Shown here: positions 17,101-25,232 of the stretch, one piece after another
How the letters are laid out: each line of letters opens with the position of its first letter
Position numbering within the stretch: the first letter of the stretch is position 1
DNA from: CBFHSF01 sp965658445
Lineage (GTDB): Bacteria > Bacteroidota > Bacteroidia > Flavobacteriales > Schleiferiaceae
NCBI GenBank assembly: GCA_965658445.1
Contig: CBFHSF010000017.1
Coordinates: 1 to 52,521 of the forward strand
Direction of reading: 5' to 3'
DNA: 52,521 nt
Notes under the pieces: generated by a model
Told to the model about the DNA's origin: nothing
The model's input: only the letters and a program-made list of their open reading frames with translations
Database searches by the model: none
Made by a program: the position numbers and the translations under genes

Positions 17101-18150
17101 TTAGTTGTACGACTGCAAATTTTGCAGGGCTTGTTGACTTGGCTTGTGTTGAGGATTGTACTCCAAAGCTTTTCGGTAATCGGCTTCTGCCTTGGTCACA
17201 TCACCTAACTTCTGGTACGCGTAACCTCTTCCGTAATAGGCCCTGTGATTGATTTCTTGAACGTTGATAGCTCTAGAAAAATACTCGATGGCATTGCGGT
17301 AGTCTCCCAGCTGCATGTGTACATATCCCAAGCTAAAGAAAGGCTCAGGATCAGCGGGGTTGTACTTTGTAGCCTCTAGGTAGGCTTCAATGGATTCATT
17401 CCACTCTTGGTTTTTCATGTAGTAGAATCCCAGCTTGTAGTAGATGTCTGCTCGGGTAGAATCAATTTCAATCAATCTCTTGTAATAAGAAACCGCCAAG
17501 GGATCTTTTTGTGAGGCGTACAATACGGCAACCATATCAATGGCTTCCCAGAAATCGGGATTGATATCAATGGCTTTTTGTGCCATTCTGATCGCGTTAA
17601 CAGTATCTGCTTGAAGGCTCAACAAATTGGTGGCCTGTATCATGTAAATCTTTTCGTTGTTGGGATTGATGGCCATGGCCTCTTTGAGAAGGATTTCACT
17701 GTCCTCGTACTCTCCAACTGTCGTGTAAAGCTTCGCAAGACTCAATCTACAGTCAATGGATTGAGGGTCTAATTCTATACATCGCAACCAAGAATCTCTA
17801 GAAATGCGGGTTTTATTGAATACCATATTTACTTCTGCCCAAGTATCCCAATATTGGGCATTGGTAGAATCTAAAGACAAAGCCGTCTGAGCATCCGCCA
17901 AGGCGTATTTGATATTCTTTTTATTGAGGTATTCAATAGCTCTTAGGTTCAAGGCCTTTGTATCAGTTGGGTGCTCAAAAATCCAAGAAGTCAATGAATC
18001 TAAGTAGGGATCCACAGCTCTTGCAAATGCATCAACAGGAACTTCAGTGGTTGCTGTGGTATCTACCACTTCCGTAGACTCTCCAGAATTACAAGACCAG
18101 AGAAAGGCAAAACCCGCCACAAGGCCCCATAGAATAAATTGTCTTTTCAT
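17101..18150 (-). CDS. TPR-repeat lipoprotein
   Basis: 349 residues. The signal peptide ends in a lipobox (FLWSC, Cys20). The rest is about eight tetratricopeptide repeats from about residue 60 to the end; the clearest are YYKLGFYYMKNQEWNESIEAY, PFFSLGYVHMQLGDYRNAIEYF and AYYGRGYAYQKLGDVTKAEADY. A periplasmic-side scaffold for protein-protein contacts is likely; no partner is evident. It is transcribed alone from a promoter at 18168-18175 and ends at a terminator shared with the converging gene. Confidence 0.87.
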   Translation of the reverse strand: MKRQFILWGLVAGFAFLWSCNSGESTEVVDTTATTEVPVDAFARAVDPYLDSLTSWIFEHPTDTKALNLRAIEYLNKKNIKYALADAQTALSLDSTNAQYWDTWAEVNMVFNKTRISRDSWLRCIELDPQSIDCRLSLAKLYTTVGEYEDSEILLKEAMAINPNNEKIYMIQATNLLSLQADTVNAIRMAQKAIDINPDFWEAIDMVAVLYASQKDPLAVSYYKRLIEIDSTRADIYYKLGFYYMKNQEWNESIEAYLEATKYNPADPEPFFSLGYVHMQLGDYRNAIEYFSRAINVQEINHRAYYGRGYAYQKLGDVTKAEADYRKALEYNPQHKPSQQALQNLQSYN

Positions 18151-18167
18151 GCGATGTGATTTGCGAT

Positions 18168-18175
18168 CAAAAGTA
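18168..18175 (-). promoter_or_regulatory. Promoter -7 element for the TPR lipoprotein
   Basis: TACTTTTG on the minus strand, exact TAnnTTTG, 17 bases before the ATG at 18150. Confidence 0.55.
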
Positions 18176-18201
18176 CCAAAATCAATTGTTAAACCGCTGT
18201 T

Positions 18202-18229
18202 AAAAAAATGCCCCGGAGTTACCGGGGCA
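18202..18229 (-). terminator. recA terminator
   Basis: Minus-strand stem of 8 bp (TGCCCCGG/CCGGGGCA, five-base loop) followed by seven Ts, 20 bases after the recA stop. Confidence 0.85.
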
Positions 18230-18248
18230 ATTAACTGAGTATCGAAGG

Positions 18249-19250
18249 CTATTTTTCTTCTTCTATTTTGTGAAGAACCTTCTCTTCTATCTCTTCTGCA
18301 AGCTCAGGATTGTCCACAAGTAATTGCTTCACAGCGTCTCTACCCTGGCCTAGCTTGGTTTCTCCATAGCTAAACCAAGAGCCACTTTTCTTCACAATCT
18401 CGTGTTCAACACCCAAGTCCAGAAGCTCTCCTACCTTAGAAATTCCTGCTCCATACATAATATCAAATTCCGCCTGACGGAAAGGAGGAGCTACCTTGTT
18501 CTTAACCACTTTTACTCTTACGCGGTTTCCGGCTACAGAATCCCCGTCTTTAATTTGACTGGATCTTCTGATATCCAAACGAACCGATGCGTAAAACTTA
18601 AGGGCATTTCCACCCGTTGTAGTTTCGGGGTTTCCGAACATCACACCGATTTTCTCTCTTAGCTGGTTGATGAAAATACAGGTACAATTGGTCTTAGAAA
18701 TAGAACCCGTCAGTTTTCTCAAGGCTTGTGACATAAGGCGAGCGTGAAGTCCCATTTTACTATCCCCCATCTCACCTTCAATCTCTGATTTAGGTGTCAA
18801 AGCCGCAACCGAGTCAATGATAATAATATCAATGGCACCTGAGCGAATCAAATTATCCGCAATCTCAAGTGCTTGCTCTCCGTTGTCTGGCTGTGAAATA
18901 ATGAGCTCTTCTGTGTTAACGCCCAACTTTTCCGCATAAAACCTATCAAAAGCGTGTTCTGCATCAATAAAAGCTGCAATACCGCCTGCCTTTTGAGTTT
19001 CTGCAATGGCGTGCAAAGTCAAAGTTGTTTTTCCAGATGATTCTGGACCGTAAATCTCTACGACACGCCCACGTGGGTATCCACCCACTCCAAGAGCGAT
19101 ATCCAATCCCAAAGACCCCGAAGAAATAGTATCTACTTCTTCAATGGCTTTGTCTCCCATCTTCATTACGGCACCCTTACCATAGGTTTTGTCCAACTTG
19201 TCCATGGTAAGTTGTAAGGCCTTTAGTTTTGCTGTTTTATCGTTACTCAT
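18249..19250 (-). CDS. recA: Recombinase RecA
   Basis: 333 residues, normal length. Walker A GPESSGKT (68-75), Walker B IIIIDSVAAL, the Q-containing NQLREKIGVMFGNPETT loop and GNALKFYASVRLDIRR are all intact. It forms filaments on single-stranded DNA for strand exchange and for repressor or UmuD cleavage. The C-terminus is short and acidic (EEIEEKVLHKIEEEK). The promoter at 19331-19338 gives a leader of roughly 75 bases; I see no LexA-like palindrome in it. Confidence 0.97.
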   Translation of the reverse strand: MSNDKTAKLKALQLTMDKLDKTYGKGAVMKMGDKAIEEVDTISSGSLGLDIALGVGGYPRGRVVEIYGPESSGKTTLTLHAIAETQKAGGIAAFIDAEHAFDRFYAEKLGVNTEELIISQPDNGEQALEIADNLIRSGAIDIIIIDSVAALTPKSEIEGEMGDSKMGLHARLMSQALRKLTGSISKTNCTCIFINQLREKIGVMFGNPETTTGGNALKFYASVRLDIRRSSQIKDGDSVAGNRVRVKVVKNKVAPPFRQAEFDIMYGAGISKVGELLDLGVEHEIVKKSGSWFSYGETKLGQGRDAVKQLLVDNPELAEEIEEKVLHKIEEEK

Positions 19251-19330
19251 AGTGTTAAATATCTAATGTAAAATCGATACGAGTGATCAGTTTTTTGTCT
19301 GTTTCCAATTCGTTGCCACTCAATGTATAG

Positions 19331-19338
19331 CAAAAATA
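19331..19338 (-). promoter_or_regulatory. recA promoter -7 element
   Basis: TATTTTTG on the minus strand, exact TAnnTTTG. It begins within the T-run of the upstream bcp terminator, so the two signals overlap. Confidence 0.6.
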
Positions 19339-19373
19339 AAAAACGCCCTACGACAAAACGCGTCGTAGAGCGT
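19336..19373 (-). terminator. bcp terminator
   Basis: Minus-strand 12-bp stem (19362-19373 with 19343-19354, one G-T pair) and a T-run, 30 bases after the bcp stop. Its T-run leads directly into the recA -7 element. Confidence 0.8.
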
Positions 19374-19402
19374 AAGTTATTCACTAGTTTTTAAGAAATC
19401 TA

Positions 19403-19855
19403 TTAGGCGAACAGTTGTTCTGTGGCCTCTTTGGTCTTTACTTTTTTGATGACTTTTTCCAAGGTTCCGTCTTCGCCAATCACAAAGGTTTGACGATGGA
19501 TTCCATCAAAGACTTTTCCCATAAATTTCTTCTCTCCCCAGACGCCATATTGCTCAATAATCTTGCGATCTGTGTCTGCTATTAAGGGGAAGGGCAAATC
19601 GTATTTTTCAATAAACTTTTGGTGTCTAGCCTCAGAATCAGCGGACACACCTATTACCTGGTACCCTTTGGATTGGAGGTCAGAGTAATGGTCTCTGTAG
19701 TTGCACGCCTGGGTTGTACAACCCGGTGTCATATCCTTTGGGTAGAAGTACAAAATCACTTTTTTCCCTTTGAAATCAGAGAGTGAAATCGCATTTCCGT
19801 TTTGATCTACTCCTGAAAATTCTGGGGCCTTATCGCCTTCATTTAAATGTGTCAT
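19403..19855 (-). CDS. bcp: Thioredoxin-dependent peroxiredoxin (BCP/PrxQ)
   Basis: 150 residues from the ATG at 19855 (MTHLNEGDKAPEF); a reading 13 codons longer from 19894 adds a tail unlike the family. Thioredoxin-fold enzyme that reduces hydrogen peroxide and alkyl hydroperoxides. YPKDMTPGCTTQACNYRD holds the peroxidatic Cys and, five residues on, the resolving Cys of the E. coli BCP type. Divergent from nth with 121 bases between the two start codons. Confidence 0.93.
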   Translation of the reverse strand: MTHLNEGDKAPEFSGVDQNGNAISLSDFKGKKVILYFYPKDMTPGCTTQACNYRDHYSDLQSKGYQVIGVSADSEARHQKFIEKYDLPFPLIADTDRKIIEQYGVWGEKKFMGKVFDGIHRQTFVIGEDGTLEKVIKKVKTKEATEQLFA

Positions 19856-19976
19856 ATTTTCTGAAAAGTTTAATCTGATTTTAATCGTCAACAATCGACT
19901 CCATGCGACTGTTCATATTCCAAACCAATGTACTTAAGTTTTTGTTTTGTGGAGGCCATTGAACTACTTTTATCGC

Positions 19977-20621
19977 ATGACAAAAAAAGAAAAAGTCCAG
20001 TACGTCATAGACACATTAGAGGAGTTGTATCCAGAAACTCCTGTCCCTCTTGATCACAAAGATCCCTACACCTTGTTGGTAGCGGTTTTATTATCTGCTC
20101 AATGTACAGATGAAAGAGTCAACAAAATCACGCCACTGCTCTTTAGAGTCGCCGACAACCCCTACGACATGGCGAAGCTATCCGTAGAGGAGATTGCAGA
20201 AATCATTAGGCCCTGCGGATTGACTCCAATGAAGTCAAAGGGAATTTATGGACTCAGTCATATACTTATTGAAGAGCATAATGGAGAAGTTCCCGCCTCC
20301 TTTGAAGCCTTAGAGAAACTACCTGCTGTAGGACATAAAACTGCATCCGTTGTAATGAGTCAGGCCTTTGGCATCCCCGCTTTTCCAGTAGATACCCACA
20401 TCCATAGATTGATGTATCGATGGAATCTTAGCAACGGCAAATCCGTTGATCAAACAGAGAAAGATGCCAAGAGACTTTTCCCTAGAGAGCTTTGGAATAA
20501 ACTGCACCTTCAGATTATTTTTTACGGAAGGGAATACTCACCTGCCAGAGGATGGAAACTCGACAAGGACATAATTAGTAAAACCATTGGGAGAAAATCC
20601 GAGTGGAAAAATGCGGGTTAA
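19977..20621 (+). CDS. nth: Endonuclease III without the iron-sulfur cysteines
   Basis: 214 residues from the ATG at 19977. A DNA glycosylase/AP lyase for oxidised pyrimidines. The helix-hairpin-helix LPAVGHKTASVV with catalytic K121 and the VDTHIHR loop with D139 are intact. The C-terminal loop that carries four cysteines for a [4Fe-4S] cluster in E. coli Nth is replaced by YGREYSPARGWKLDKDII; only C43 and C80 remain in the whole protein. A -7-like TACTTTTA at 19965-19972 would give an almost leaderless mRNA. Its end lies 17 bases from the end of the converging gene. Confidence 0.92.
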   Translation: MTKKEKVQYVIDTLEELYPETPVPLDHKDPYTLLVAVLLSAQCTDERVNKITPLLFRVADNPYDMAKLSVEEIAEIIRPCGLTPMKSKGIYGLSHILIEEHNGEVPASFEALEKLPAVGHKTASVVMSQAFGIPAFPVDTHIHRLMYRWNLSNGKSVDQTEKDAKRLFPRELWNKLHLQIIFYGREYSPARGWKLDKDIISKTIGRKSEWKNAG

Positions 20622-20638
20622 AAAAGGTCAGTAAATAT

Positions 20639-23600
20639 CTAGAAATCCGTGCTCAAAGAGAAATAAAATACTCTAGGCAACTGAACGCCATCTTCTATTC
20701 CCCAGGCCCAATCCGCTCTCAAGAAATAACCGAGTACACGAGATCTCAAACCAAATCCGTAACCTCCCACAATGGGGTCTTTTTGTTTGTCAACGATAAT
20801 CTTAATGGGTCCGTTGTCAATGATTTCATTGTTGAGAGCATTTTCTTGAGAATAAGGCGTCGCTCCGTTCCAAGCCGTTCCCACATCACCAAACCCGACA
20901 ATTTGGAAGGTATTTAGGAAATCCGATTGGATGGGACGGTTGAACATCATTCTAAAAATAGGAGCTCTAATTTCTGAATTGATGACGGCAAAGCTGGTTC
21001 CGTTTCTAGTATTCTGAGTAAACCCACGAAGGTTGGTAACTACCGTCTGGAAGATGTAGTTCTCGTCTTGCGCAATGGGCGTGTTGTTCTTAAAGCTCGG
21101 GTTTACTTGGTTGTCTACCCCTCCCAAGAAGTACAATAGCTTCTCTTGACCAAAGGTCGTTCCGTAGGCAAAGCGGTTGGCCCAAATCATTTCACGCCAA
21201 AGCGGCTGATAATGTCTTGCATCAATACCGGCAGTCCACATACCTGAGGGCGATACGTTAAGGTTCTCATAGAACTCCGTAAAGACCTTCCAACGCCATC
21301 CATTGTAGAGGTTTATTCCCTTTTTAATGGTGTTGTCGTAAACGTACTCAGCCTTCAAGATCCCGTAGGCGTTAATTCTATCTTCGCGCTCTAGCGCATT
21401 GAACTGACCATCAGAAAGTGTAATGGCTCTTTCATGTCTTGCTCCGGCAGAAAACCGAATGGATGCCACGGGATTGAAGGGCCATGAAATTTTGTAATGT
21501 GCCTCATTGGTGATATACCTCATAAAGTAGATGCCCTCGTAATTTACCTGAGACCTGCGGAGATAAGTCAGCATCTTGTCCAAGCGATACTTGTTGTTCA
21601 CCAACTGAATCATTACTTCAGAGTTGGGACTTAGAGACAATCCGGCGATGGGTTGGAAATCCGTTCTAAATCCTCCCACCAAAGTGTAATTGTTGAAAAG
21701 GTCTACAATTCCCAATTTAAACACGGCATTAAATCCGGGGTTTAAGAGACCGGGTTGCGGGGAGCCCGTGTAAGGTTGATACGTTGGGTTATCAAAAACG
21801 AATCCAATCTGTATACCCACCTGATCTCTGTAGAACGTTGGGAAATATACTCGCGAACCGGGAAGTTCAAAGGGCTTTTCTTTTGCGACTGAGGCCAAAT
21901 TATCCGCAGGCTTGTTTCCAGATGCATTTAGGTTTGTTCCCTTCTTTTCCTCTTCCTTTTTTGCGACTTCAAGTTCCTTCTTGGAAATAAACTTGTACTT
22001 GGCAAGAATATCTGGGTCAAAATCGTATTGCTCGATATTAATTTCGTATTCATCGCGATGACTTTCTACTACTTCCAATTCGTCAATAGATACATCTATG
22101 CTCTCCGTGGGACTGTTGGGCCTTCTGGCACCATCCAATGGAATGAGATCCAAATCTTCAGCGGGAAGCTTCTCTTCCAAATACAATCTAAACCTCTTGT
22201 CTTTGTAGAGTAAACTCACTTGGTTTTCACCGTTAAAACTAGAAGCCATCTGGGTTACGTTTAGGGAACTCTGCGTGACTTGAAATTTGTTGAAGTGATA
22301 ATCGTAGTGTGTAATGGTATCTACGTAGGCCACAGAACTGTCTATGCCGATTAAATATTGGTTTCGCGTGCCCACATCATCAGACAGATATTGAATATAG
22401 CCTTGTTCGTACTCCTGGGGGAAAGTCTCGTGAACGTATGGGGTATTGGTCAAGCGCCAAAGCATCCTCTTGGACTTGTCCTTCTTTTTGATCTCTTCAA
22501 TGTCACGCATGATAAACAAGTCGTGGAATGGAGAAAACTCCATGGTTTGATCGTCGTACTTGATGGTGTCGTGCAATCGATTAGAAGTAAACACAATTTG
22601 CCTGTCCCCCTTGACGTAACTTGGATTGTGGTCATCCCACTCATCCTGTGTTAGAGGCTTTATTGTGGTTGACAGCAAGGTGTATTCATAAATGTCAGAA
22701 CGACCCGCCTTAACCGCGGACATGACCATTCGCTTTCCGTCAGAAGAATAGCTCATGGAGAGGACCTTTTCGAAACCAAAAAGACTCTTTTTATCTAGTT
22801 TCTTCTCTTCTACGTTGTAGAAATAAAGCCAGAGAAACCCCTTCTCCTCCGTTACAATGGCCAAGATGGTATTGTTGGGATTCCATGCCAGTACGGGAAA
22901 GGAGTAATCCGTGTTTTGAGAAATCTTATATCCTCCTTTGATGATTCGCTTTCTCCGATCTCTTTGTGTATCGTATATGTAGACTTTGTATTCTCCTAGC
23001 TTGTTGGTGTTGTATGCAACATAACGGCCATCATCTGATATTTTCAGTTGACCAAATTTTTGATTCTTATGCCCCTTGACGACTTGCTCTCCAGGAAGTT
23101 GGTCTTGAAGTTGAAAGGCCGGAGCGTAAATCTGCTTGTAATAATTCTCCCAGCCCTCTATGAGCTCTTCTAAATCAACGCCCAAGACATAGAGAAATCC
23201 ATCATCAATGGATCGATTGATCACCGTCATGTAGATGACGTTTTTCACAACGGGAGTTCCATACGTCTGCGCTATGTACCTCCAAATGGCGTGTCCGGCA
23301 TACACGGCATCATCCCCTGTAAGAACATTGAGTCGGTGGTACTTACCCGTGGCAATTCCATCTCTGACGTATTGGTCCATTTCCGTAGTCCAAGGATTTG
23401 AAATGTAAGAGATGGCACCCTCCATAAACCAAGAGGGAAGATTGAGCAATGTAGAGTTCTTGATACTCTCTGTGAAGCCCCCATAAATCTGACTTTGCAA
23501 AATCAAATCCGTCAATCCCGACCGAATCTGCTGCTCCAAATGAGCATAATCCCCATCGTAATACACAAACATCTTTGAACCCACAAGATGGGTTACACCT

Positions 23601-23947
23601 CCTGTGTTGTAGGCTTCGTCTGTATTGAGGTTTACATTGCTCTGCTTGAGGTCGGTAAGGCTGTTGAAGACGAGAACTTGAATTCTATCCGAAAGTCTTG
23701 CATCGAGATATCTCTCGAGTTGACCGAGGTTTTTGTGAACGAGCTCAGAGGCTTTTTCGGCGACTACTTTACCGTTCTTATAGTAGTATACGTCGTAGCG
23801 ATCAAAGCGATAGTAGTTCCATTTGAACTTGTTGAACTGCACCCTATTCTTGCCATAGGTCTGATAGAGACCATAGTAAAACTGTGCCTCCGAAGATAGA
23901 GGCGCCAGAAAAAAGGCAGTTAAGAGAATGAGGAGTACTTTTTTCAA
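20639..23947 (-). CDS. Large TolB-like propeller protein with C-terminal outer-membrane barrel
   Basis: 1102 residues starting at TTG (23947), the only start that places the signal peptide KKVLLILLTAFFLAPLSSEAQ at the N-terminus. Residues about 30-280 resemble a peptidase-MA-like region without an obvious zinc motif (GGVTHLVGSKMFVYYDGD, GHAIWRYIAQTYG). About 290-560 is a WD40/TolB-type propeller (KISDDGRYVAYNTN, SYSSDGKRMVMSA). A charged linker (about 640-700) leads to a C-terminal half with BamA/D15-like strands (WRWKVFTEFYENLNVSPSG, YGFGLRSRVLGYFLRADWAWG) ending in Phe, the outer-membrane insertion signature. Proteins of this build are widespread in Bacteroidota with unknown function. Confidence 0.8.
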   Translation of the reverse strand: MKKVLLILLTAFFLAPLSSEAQFYYGLYQTYGKNRVQFNKFKWNYYRFDRYDVYYYKNGKVVAEKASELVHKNLGQLERYLDARLSDRIQVLVFNSLTDLKQSNVNLNTDEAYNTGGVTHLVGSKMFVYYDGDYAHLEQQIRSGLTDLILQSQIYGGFTESIKNSTLLNLPSWFMEGAISYISNPWTTEMDQYVRDGIATGKYHRLNVLTGDDAVYAGHAIWRYIAQTYGTPVVKNVIYMTVINRSIDDGFLYVLGVDLEELIEGWENYYKQIYAPAFQLQDQLPGEQVVKGHKNQKFGQLKISDDGRYVAYNTNKLGEYKVYIYDTQRDRRKRIIKGGYKISQNTDYSFPVLAWNPNNTILAIVTEEKGFLWLYFYNVEEKKLDKKSLFGFEKVLSMSYSSDGKRMVMSAVKAGRSDIYEYTLLSTTIKPLTQDEWDDHNPSYVKGDRQIVFTSNRLHDTIKYDDQTMEFSPFHDLFIMRDIEEIKKKDKSKRMLWRLTNTPYVHETFPQEYEQGYIQYLSDDVGTRNQYLIGIDSSVAYVDTITHYDYHFNKFQVTQSSLNVTQMASSFNGENQVSLLYKDKRFRLYLEEKLPAEDLDLIPLDGARRPNSPTESIDVSIDELEVVESHRDEYEINIEQYDFDPDILAKYKFISKKELEVAKKEEEKKGTNLNASGNKPADNLASVAKEKPFELPGSRVYFPTFYRDQVGIQIGFVFDNPTYQPYTGSPQPGLLNPGFNAVFKLGIVDLFNNYTLVGGFRTDFQPIAGLSLSPNSEVMIQLVNNKYRLDKMLTYLRRSQVNYEGIYFMRYITNEAHYKISWPFNPVASIRFSAGARHERAITLSDGQFNALEREDRINAYGILKAEYVYDNTIKKGINLYNGWRWKVFTEFYENLNVSPSGMWTAGIDARHYQPLWREMIWANRFAYGTTFGQEKLLYFLGGVDNQVNPSFKNNTPIAQDENYIFQTVVTNLRGFTQNTRNGTSFAVINSEIRAPIFRMMFNRPIQSDFLNTFQIVGFGDVGTAWNGATPYSQENALNNEIIDNGPIKIIVDKQKDPIVGGYGFGLRSRVLGYFLRADWAWGIEDGVQLPRVFYFSLSTDF

Positions 23948-24042
23948 ATGTTTCAGTTTAACGAACTAATTTACAATAATACTAACGCAATTTGCTAAAA
24001 ACTGTTGTCAAAAAATCCGGGTGCTAGTTTTCAAAAAAACTT

Positions 24043-24050
24043 TACATTTG
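24043..24050 (+). promoter_or_regulatory. Promoter -7 element, first lipocalin-like lipoprotein
   Basis: TACATTTG, exact TAnnTTTG, 24 bases before the ATG at 24075. Confidence 0.6.
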
Positions 24051-24074
24051 GGGACCTAAAACAAATCCATTATT

Positions 24075-24500
24075 ATGAAAAAGCTATTACTTTTCGCTAT
24101 CGCAGGTCTTGCATTGGTTGCCTGCGAAGATGACAGCGATAACGGAGGTGGCACTACCACACCTACAACTAAAGAAAAAATTGTTGGCTCTTGGATGGGT
24201 GACGAATTCGAAGTAAGCCAAACCGTTCCCGGTATCTTTGACACCACAGAGACTATTGACATTTCTTACCTAAACGTTGAATTCAACGATGACAACACAG
24301 GTTCTATCGACTCAATGGGAGTTGCACCTGAAACTTTCAACTGGTCATTGATCGGTGATGATTCTATGATTTTTGATGGTGATACGTTCATGATCGAAAC
24401 TCTTTCAGGAACCAACTTTGACTTCTACCTAGAAGATGTTGAAGACCTTGGTGGTGGTATTGAGTTGACTTTCAGACAAACTATCATGTTGACAAAATAA
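24075..24500 (+). CDS. Lipocalin-like lipoprotein, copy 1
   Basis: 141 residues. Lipoprotein signal MKKLLLFAIAGLALVAC, then an acidic Gly/Thr linker and one compact domain opening KEKIVGSWMGDEFE, the start seen in bacterial lipocalin-like domains. Strands such as YLNVEFNDDNTGSIDS, FNWSLIGDDSMIF and FDFYLEDVEDL follow. Acidic residues after Cys17 (EDDSDN) may direct it to the cell surface, as reported for lipoprotein export signals in some Bacteroidota. Own promoter and own terminator; the next gene is a paralogue. Confidence 0.78.
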   Translation: MKKLLLFAIAGLALVACEDDSDNGGGTTTPTTKEKIVGSWMGDEFEVSQTVPGIFDTTETIDISYLNVEFNDDNTGSIDSMGVAPETFNWSLIGDDSMIFDGDTFMIETLSGTNFDFYLEDVEDLGGGIELTFRQTIMLTK

Positions 24501-24520
24501 GAAGTGATTTTTCACTTTCG

Positions 24521-24547
24521 AAAGCCGCCCGATTGGGCGGCTTTTTT
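24521..24547 (+). terminator. Terminator after lipoprotein copy 1
   Basis: 10-bp stem AAAGCCGCCC/GGGCGGCTTT, loop GATT, followed by further Ts. Confidence 0.88.
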
Positions 24548-24625
24548 ATTCCTACCCCTTTCAAATGCGCCTACCCTAATTTAGGTAAATTGAGGTTTGG
24601 GGCTTTTTTGGTTGGTTGAAGGGTC

Positions 24626-24633
24626 TATATTTG
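24626..24633 (+). promoter_or_regulatory. Promoter -7 element, second lipocalin-like lipoprotein
   Basis: TATATTTG, exact TAnnTTTG, 47 bases before the ATG at 24681, with TTGG-containing sequence upstream. Confidence 0.6.
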
Positions 24634-24680
24634 ACCTCGTAAAACAAACTAATTCACATTATCTTAATTAAACTACCATT

Positions 24681-25121
24681 ATGAGAAAACAAATGAAAAA
24701 GCTCCTGTTATTTGCCTTTGCCGGTCTTACCCTTATTGCTTGTGACGATGACTCTGGCGACAACGGAGGAGGCACCACTACACCTAACACGAAAGAACAA
24801 ATCATTGGCGATTGGAATGGAGATGAAGTTGAATTGCGTCAGGTAATTCCCGGAATCATTGACACTTCAGAAACCTTGAACATTTCTTACTACACCCTTA
24901 CTTTCAATGAGAACCTAACCGGAAGAGTGGATTCTTCAGGTATTCTTATTGAGTACTTTGACTGGGACGTATTGGCCAACAACGACTTGGTTTTCTTTGA
25001 GGATACGTTTGAAATTGACGTTCTCAACGGAACCAACTTTAATTTCACTTCAGAAGAAGTTGAAGATATTGGCCAGGGAATGATCATGACCTTTACTCAG
25101 ACCTACAAGTTGGTAAAGTAA
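24681..25121 (+). CDS. Lipocalin-like lipoprotein, copy 2
   Basis: 146 residues (142 if the ATG at 24693 is used, which matches the MKKLLLF start of copy 1). Same plan as copy 1: lipobox Cys, acidic linker with GGGTTTPNTKEQIIG, and the same strand order ending in a TF/TQTYKLVK tail. The two are clear tandem paralogues, colinear over their full length; the linker and the PGI.DT.ET segment are best conserved. Separate promoter and terminator mean they can be expressed independently. Ligand unknown. Confidence 0.78.
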   Translation: MRKQMKKLLLFAFAGLTLIACDDDSGDNGGGTTTPNTKEQIIGDWNGDEVELRQVIPGIIDTSETLNISYYTLTFNENLTGRVDSSGILIEYFDWDVLANNDLVFFEDTFEIDVLNGTNFNFTSEEVEDIGQGMIMTFTQTYKLVK

Positions 25122-25160
25122 CGATATCTCGTTACAAAATACATCAACACTCTATAATGC

Positions 25161-25188
25161 AAAAGCCCCTCAAATGAGGGGCTTTTTT
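25161..25188 (+). terminator. Terminator after lipoprotein copy 2
   Basis: 11-bp stem AAAAGCCCCTC/GAGGGGCTTTT with loop AAAT and additional Ts. With its A-run it may also act on the converging kmo operon. Confidence 0.88.
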
Positions 25189-25232
25189 GTATCAAAACTT
25201 ATCTAATCAGTCTTTCTTTAAACAAACTGAAT

